From Gloeophyllum trabeum ATCC 11539 (taxonomy: Eukaryota > Basidiomycota > Agaricomycetes > Gloeophyllales > Gloeophyllaceae): a stretch of 64,000 nucleotides of DNA. The notes beneath the pieces were generated by a model. The model was given only the letters and a program-made list of their open reading frames with translations. It searched no databases and was not told the origin of the DNA. Within the stretch, counting starts at the first letter, position 1. The number at the start of each line of letters is the position of its first letter. Below, in pieces: positions 58,601-64,000 of this stretch. The DNA is taken from positions 1,276,200 through 1,340,199 of the forward strand of contig NW_006920416.1 in the NCBI RefSeq assembly GCF_000344685.1, in the 5' to 3' direction. A program made the position numbers and the translations under genes.

Positions 58601-58853
58601 TCGCAGTACGTATTTGGTTGCGGGAACACCGCCTTCGCCACAAGCTTTGCATGCCATTTTGGCAGTACTCTCCCCTGAGGAAGATGGTGGCTCGCATTCC
58701 GATCTCTTCCAGGTACTAGGAGTACTGCGGAGCGTAGCGCAGAAGGTGGCGGAGAGTTGTGGAAGTGATAGATCGTCCATTGCTCGTCCCGCTCGAGAAG
58801 CTAGGGAGTTGCTAAAGCAGCTTGACGATGAAGCCTTGCAAGGGGCGTTATGA
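49676..58853 (+). CDS. GCN1: GCN1-type translational activator (eIF2 kinase GCN2 co-activator)
   Basis: A very long HEAT-repeat gene of roughly 2,500 residues in many exons separated by short introns. It starts at ATG 49676 (MGRVDVEAW) and ends at TGA 58851-58853 after ELLKQLDDEAL. GCN1 binds ribosomes and, through its RWD-binding region, activates GCN2 on uncharged tRNA to phosphorylate eIF2-alpha. Best-conserved part: exon 54327-55570, with KYAARRGAAYGLAGVIKG, FEARQGAMFALETFSNMLGRLFEPY, VREATQDAARVIMGNLSG and KRGSIELLGMMAYCSPKQLS (eEF3-like region). RERGADVKKKAAQIVGNLASLTD and DPVPEARATAAKALGTLVERLGE then follow near 55650-55840. The GCN2-binding helical region lies further on (55670-58460). 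Start is supported by a clean upstream boundary. No break or frameshift was needed in the well-conserved middle. Confidence 0.93.
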
Positions 58854-59107
58854 GCGTCCGGTGCGGTCGGATTCGACAAGTCCGTGGCAGTACTGTATCA
58901 TAGACACTCGAAAAGTTCTGAGAACATGACTTCACGCTACATACCTTGGCATTGTAATATTAGGGCTTGAGCAACACCGAGCGAAACCGGAAGCAGGCGT
59001 AGCAGCCCATTCGCAGTACGACATATGGACTCATGGCATTCATACAACATCATAGTATACACGGACAGCGACTCTCAAAGAACGGGTACCCAGAATAGTG
59101 GAAAGTC

Positions 59108-60015
59108 TCAGGTGCGGTGCGTATAAGCTCCGACTGGATCAGACACACGCCGCTCCCGAAAGGAAAACGGTTGCCCCACCCGGAAGGACCTAGGTGCCAC
59201 AGGCTCGAAATCTGGATTGCGTAGTACCTCAGAGGCGTCGAATTCTTTCAAAGTAGACGAAAGCCAGGACGGGTCGGCGTTATAACTAGGTCCTGCGCGG
59301 GGGATTGCCATGGGCAGGGACGTCGCGAGCGAGCGACTCAAAGCCAGTTCTTCGCGATCATTGTCAGCGTCTTCACGAGAGTCCGTGTCATAAAGAAGAT
59401 TATCGTCCGTAGAGTGCTGGACTCGACCCCTGATGAGTTGTTCCGGGATGTCAGCGCATGGGTCATCCCATTCCAAAGCCGACCAGGGATGTTGCGTTAG
59501 CTCGGGTCCAGTGGATGTGCTTAACTATGTGTCAGGACATCCGAGCGGAAAATATCACCCGTAAAATACTCACTTGTCGTTAAGGTCTACGGGGAAGGAA
59601 ACCGGCCATGGAATGCTAGACTTTCCAGGAGTAGAAGGGTAACTGGGGGTTGAGCACGAGAAATACTTGATCTCTGGTTCCTGAACGAAGCGGACGGACT
59701 TCGTCCTGTTTCTCTTGGGCGGCGGTCCGGAATCAGAAAAGGTTCGGCGGAATTGGTGTAATGTCATAGATCCCTATACATCGATTACCAATCCATGACA
59801 AGTTCGAATCTCAGCAATAGTCTACGTACCACACCGTCACCCTCCTGGAACGCGGTGCCTCTAGGGGATAAATTGAGGTGCAGCGGCTGCGTGAAGCTTG
59901 CGTCCAGCACAGAAGATATATCAAGTGTGACTGTAGGAGGCGCCGGGCCGCTACGCAACTTGAACCGGAAGTAGGGTTTAGCTTTTTCTCGAGACCTCTG
60001 CTTGGAGCCAGCCAT
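59108..60015 (-). CDS. Hypothetical protein, 265 aa
   Basis: Three exons, 60015-59830, 59773-59574 and 59519-59108, fit with phase kept. The N-terminus is basic (AGSKQRSREKAKPYFRFKLR) and is followed by a segment predicted as beta-rich (PPTVTLDISSVLDASFTQPLHL). The rest is low in hydrophobic residues: a basic RNRTKSVRFVQEPEIKYFS patch, then an acidic, Ser-rich C-terminus. No membrane span, signal peptide or known domain is visible. The first exon weakly suggests a carbohydrate-binding or regulatory beta domain, but I cannot support a family. It converges with GCN1: only about 250 bp separate the two stop codons. Confidence 0.6.
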
Positions 60016-60473
60016 TGGCGGTGGTGTACGAGAGGAAGCAGAGAACAAACAAAGGAGTTGGCAGTCTACTATTGTCAGCCTGGAGAAGAAAGGAATGCAG
60101 GATGTAAGGGGATGCCGGATGATATTGCGAGGGAGGACGTGCATTATATAGCGCAGGCTGTGTGTGGTTGGATTCGTTTGCCACACAAGCTTACGAAGGA
60201 CGATGCGAGAAACACGCTTTCCCTGAGTGGCGTAGCGATAGGGGAACGGGATGCCTCTGGCTCGGTCATTTTAATGAAGGATACGACAAGTGCCACCGTG
60301 CTGTGGATGTGGCCAAAGAGCAACGCCATTGCATTCGAAGCGCGAAGTCAGGTGCAAGCTTCGCAACTTGATCCGAGGGATGATGGATCCAATAGATATC
60401 GATTCGCCATCTAGAACCCTGTGGCTATTCGCATCTAAAACCGACTTCGCATTGCTTTCTCGAGGTATGCAAT

Positions 60474-61112
60474 CTACGCCTTCCTGCGGCGGTAACTGAC
60501 TCTTCCGAGCCACATCTTGTCTCTGCCTTCCGACAGCCTTACCACTTCGCCCAAGGCACCCCATGCAGCGTCGTTAATTCCTTGCTGGTGTTTCTGCTGT
60601 TCCCGCTTAGCCGACGACTTGGATAGACCATAGTTGACGGCAGTCGTCGGGTCATGGTATCTCGGATCGTGAGGAGGTAGAGACGGGTCCCACTCCCTCC
60701 CAGGCTTGTGGTATCGTCTTTGAGCCCACTGCTCGTGGTACGATTGAAGAGACGCAAGGTTTCTGGTCAGTTTGTGGGCCAACCCACGAGACGCGGCGGA
60801 GTTATGCAGTAGAGAAAGCGTATTATCCGCTAGCATATCTTAGGAATGTACGAGATATTTTTAGAGGAACATCACTGTACCACGTTCGTTCCATTCCTCT
60901 AGCCATTTCTTCTTAGCTTCGACAGAAGAGTCGCTGAGGCGTCCCTTGTGTATTCCATGCAGTACTTTCGCTGCCTCACGAAACGATGGCTTCAGTATCT
61001 TCCTGAGAGACTTGGTAGCAGCATGATGATGGAGAACGGCAGCTGACGTCGCCCGGAGACATAGGCGGTACAAGCTGGTGAAGTATGGAGGCAAAGGAGA
61101 ACCCATACTCAT
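60474..61112 (-). CDS. LYR-motif (Complex1_LYR-like) mitochondrial protein
   Basis: Two exons, 61112-60881 and 60838-60474, give 198 residues. Near the N-terminus, PPYFTSLYRLCLRAT contains the LYR tripeptide followed by hydrophobic and basic residues. Then comes KSLRKILKPSFREAAKVLHGIH, the basic helix typical of LYR-motif proteins that act as accessory factors for respiratory complexes and iron-sulfur delivery, or as mitoribosome-associated factors. The C-terminal half is charged and has a HDPRYHDPTTAVNYGLSKSSAK segment I do not recognise. Two in-frame ATGs are close together (61112 and 61106). The donor of the single intron is GTACAG. Confidence 0.6.
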
Positions 61113-61351
61113 TACGTAATGGCTGCCACAAAGATACCATTGACTGAAGAACTTGGAGTAGAATATTCGCATAACGGTGCCAGTACATTCTTCGATAATA
61201 GAGTCCGCCTGCGTGCAAAGCAGAAGACAATAAATTATACCCAACGGCAGCCAGTTGACAAAAGGATGTTTAAGTAGCATAAATGAATCTACGGGGTTGA
61301 GACACCAGGGATCCTCGTCTCTACTACGGGTCACTCGCCGAGACGTACCCC

Positions 61352-62398
61352 CTAACTCAGACTTTGTGCTCGCAGCTTATACGGTAGAAGGAAATCCGCA
61401 AGAAGGGTGTTCACCGTGCCCAACATCTCTTGCCCCACCGGATCCGTGGGACTAGGGGGAGGCGGGCTCGATACCCTCCTAGACACTTTTGACTTCCCAG
61501 CCGGTACAGCAAGCGGCCTGATGTTAGGTAGACTGCCGCGCACTGAGGAGGATGGTCCAGCCGGACTCGTATAAAGGCGGCGGTGCCCTTTGGGGAACGA
61601 AGGGAGGACGGGACTTGGTGGCAGAGACACCGTATGCCCTTTGGATGGGCTGGGACAGTGCGACGCTTGGCCTGGGAGCGCAGTGTTCGGACTGGGTTCC
61701 TGAGTTGGCGATTCCTCAGATTTTCCTCCCAAGAACGATGCTCTTGTACTGCGTGCCCGTGAGGTATCTCCTGAAGATTCAGATTCTATATCGAGGAGGT
61801 AACCCCGGGTTTGCAGCGTCGTCGCCGTTGCCAACGGACTTGCCAAACTCTCTTCATCAGAGAGTGACGAAAAGCTTGATTCGTCTGCAAAGTTGGACGA
61901 GGAGCGGCGTGATGTCGGAGGGGAATCCCATACGGGGTCGGTAGGGAACAGTGAGGAGGACGGCGCGGCTGCCGCCTGAGGCGACGGAATCGGCAGAGTG
62001 AAGACGCCTTCCAGTATAAGAGGGGAAGGGTCATCGTGGCAGCTGTTGGTATCAAATAACCCAAGCTCGACTGGCGAGATGGGCTGCCACATGGGAGCCA
62101 CGGTCGCAAACATATTGGTACTTGTAGTTTCTAGAGGACGTCCAGCAACAACACCATATTCGCTCTAAGACGGACAAGGTGTAAGCACCGGTCAGGGCTA
62201 TCATAGTCTAGTGACATACCTTAGGAGCTGTGGCATTCAGACCACGGTCCCTCACCTGATGCGTCGGTTCTGGAGAGATATCGAGAGACAGCGACGGACG
62301 GACCTGGCACGAACAAGCGTCAATACGAAAGGGGCGGTGGAGGGAATCAATGTACTCACCGCATTGGTATGCGTTTGCTGAGACTTTGTCTTGTCCAT
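61352..62398 (-). CDS. Hypothetical Ser/Pro-rich disordered protein, 311 aa
   Basis: Three exons, 62398-62360, 62303-62220 and 62164-61352, keep phase. The protein is dominated by Ser and Pro, for example long runs with SPPTSRRSSSNFADESSFSS, and contains many SP and TP pairs, so it is likely disordered and phosphorylated. No domain, signal peptide or membrane span is visible. Only the last ~30 residues (MLGTVNTLLADFLLPYKLRA) look able to form a hydrophobic helix. Function is unknown. Confidence 0.55.
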
Positions 62399-63670
62399 GG
62401 TCAACAGGGACTAACGAAAAGGCGTCGAGGAAAGTAATAGGGGTATTTACAGAGCGAAGGACGACTGAGAAATGGAAAGGCCAAAGCGCTGTCTTATATA
62501 CCCGTAGAAGCCATTGATATCCCGGCCAAAGCGCAAAGCGCTGGAAGTGCCACAGTGCCACATAGGGGCTCTGCCACATTGCGAGTCCAGATCTGTGGCC
62601 AAGATCTATTATACGAACAAAGAACATAAAAGCGCCTGCGTGCACACACAACACGCGGTCTTCATCTCGAGTGCCCATCATCCCATTGTCGCATACCGTT
62701 GCTAGGACGCGTTAAGATCACCGCTTCACCTCGGTAAATCCCCACAAGGCCAAAAAACCGTGCAATGGACGCACGAACCTCCCAGACACTTCTTCCAATG
62801 CGGAATGCTCCCATGCAGGCAAGCCATCCCAGCGATTTTAGACAAAGCAGGAATGCGCAGGCTCACATCACTTCAACCGCAGAATGATGGTCGCCCCAGA
62901 TTTTTGTCCGTTCCAGATACCGGAGCCTATGCCACCGGGTCAAGCGGTTCGCAGAGCATTGGAGATTTCATACCGGATGCGCAGATCTGCCTCGCGAAGA
63001 AGGTCTGCGTGAGTCGAGTGGTGGCGAAAGGGACGTTGATTTCTACGAGCGCAGCTGTGGCCAAGGTAAGCCATACTATGACGTTACTTGCGCAAATCCT
63101 CACAGCGGATCCGCAGCTGAATGCCTTGGGAGTCCAACGAAAGGATTCCCAGAAGACTCCCTCATAGGTCACTGTATTTGCTGCAGTTCCAGGATACCCC
63201 TGATAGAGCAGATCCTTTAGATTGTAATACCTTTTCCATCGATATATGTATCACGTCCCTTGTATGAGTCATGGAGTTCTTTCATTCTTTCATGATTCGC
63301 GAATGTTCAACACAATCTGGTGTTATCCGAGACATCACCTGCGAGCTTCCAGAGATGTTCAGTGGTTGATCTCGCGTGGGCTATCCGAGTACGGGTCAGT
63401 CCATGACCGGGAAAGATACAAAGACGTCAATCCACTTGGTCGCCGGATGTTGTTAAAAGTCGACGTCGAATGTATAATTCCGAATAAACGAGGAAACAGA
63501 GATAGTGGGGGTGGGCAACGCCGCGTCTGAATGCGTACTATTTGTACATGTTTGGCTCAGGCTTAAACGCGATTTGGCAGTGACCAACTGCTGTCGGACA
63601 ACGTTGTGCCCCCGCTATTGCCTTTTCAAGCAGATTTAAGTCACAGATTTGCACAAAAAGATCATTACTA
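62399..63670. other. Intergenic stretch, no gene supported
   Basis: The left end is the promoter of the disordered-protein gene. A 135-codon plus-strand frame at 62760-63167 has no motif and is not called. No RNA gene or transposon was recognised. Confidence 0.3.
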
Positions 63671-63763
63671 GTGCGTGTTCAGTGAATTTTTGGGAAATTG
63701 CTGATAGTTAAATAAATAGTGTAAAAAAAGTTACCCAATGGACAATCTGGGTTGAACACGCAC
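63671..63763. repeat. 93-bp inverted-repeat element, MITE-like
   Basis: GTGCGTGTTCA at 63671-63681 is matched by its perfect reverse complement TGAACACGCAC at 63753-63763. The interior is AT-rich and non-coding. The size and 11-bp terminal inverted repeats fit a very short miniature inverted-repeat element, but no target-site duplication is obvious at the edges. Confidence 0.45.
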
Positions 63764-64000
63764 AAGAGCTTACTTGATAGAGCACTTCTCATGTTTGAAG
63801 CTAGACGTGAAAGTGAGTCTACGAGCCAGCACAGTGTCCACGGTAGTCGACTGAAGAAAAGTGATTTGGCGCGAGACGCGGTGTGACAGTGATGTGACTA
63901 GGGCGAATGCCCGGGAGTTCTGTCATTTTATTAGTTCTGACATTTAATCATAGGCTTACCTTTGGATATGACTATGTTATATACACTCATTAGTGCCTGC

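Noticed and set aside
59878..60414. Plus-strand frame of 178 codons
   Set aside because: Overlaps the first exon of the 265-aa minus-strand gene and its promoter; no motif.
1..64000. tRNA or rRNA genes
   Set aside because: I looked for B-box-like GGTTCGANTC words and cloverleaf arms while reading and found none convincing; a covariance-model scan would be decisive.

Overview
This is a window of nuclear DNA from a filamentous basidiomycete, most likely an Agaricomycete (mushroom-forming fungus). The evidence is dense multi-exon genes with introns of about 45-60 nt (GT...AG, CTNAC-like branch sites), two remnants of the Plavaka-type DNA transposons common in Agaricomycetes, a NACHT-NTPase gene of basidiomycete type, and ordinary fungal housekeeping genes (GCN1, glucosidase II, SulP transporter, vacuolar subtilisin, MET8). 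I did not identify the species.

Layout. 1-6 kb: transposon debris, with an assembly gap (1939-2644) flanked by a 511-bp direct repeat that looks like unmerged contig ends, then AT-rich sequence with an LTR-like edge. 6-12.9 kb (minus): one very intron-rich gene with an N-terminal DUF2235 hydrolase domain and a long helical-repeat tail carrying three tandem copies of a ~740-bp module. 13-15.5 kb: decayed sequence with a MET8 pseudogene and a small RING-finger gene or relic. 16.2-18.8 kb (+): a GC-rich ArsB/NhaD-type permease. 19-22.5 kb (minus): a NACHT gene without a recognisable N-terminus, followed in the same direction by a degenerate kinase-like tail. 22.7-23.6 kb (minus): intact MET8. 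24.4-27.7 kb (+): glucosidase II alpha. 29.5-31.0 kb (+): 3-hydroxyacyl-CoA dehydrogenase with a 7-nt micro-exon. 31.4-34.2 kb (+): SulP sulfate-type permease. 34.6-36.2 kb (+): subtilase. 36.5-37.0 kb (+): small one-TM protein. 37.2-39.7 kb (minus): kinesin. 40.3-40.6 kb (minus): small secreted Cys-rich protein. 41.5-43.2 kb (minus): two tandem intronless cyclase-family hydrolases. 43.4-44.2 kb (minus): ICMT-like methyltransferase. 44.6-45.9 kb (+): mitochondrial-carrier-family protein resembling peroxisomal carriers. 46.1-47.8 kb (minus): UBLCP1-like phosphatase. 48.2-48.9 kb (minus): one-TM protein with a PPxY motif. 49.7-58.9 kb (+): GCN1. 59.1-62.4 kb (minus): three small genes (unknown, LYR-motif, disordered). 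62.4-64 kb: no gene recognised, with a 93-bp MITE-like inverted-repeat element.

The genes are mostly unrelated housekeeping functions and do not form an obvious metabolic cluster. The accessory part is 1-24 kb: transposon remnants, the DUF2235 gene, the NACHT/kinase-like locus and the duplicated MET8 all lie there, while 24-62 kb is conventional core genome. The most unusual observations are the DUF2235-repeat architecture with its triplicated tail module, the NACHT/kinase-like arrangement, the MET8 gene/pseudogene pair, and the extremely small splice units (a 7-nt exon and a 33-nt intron). Exon boundaries were placed by hand from splice consensus and reading-frame continuity; no alignment or expression data were available.
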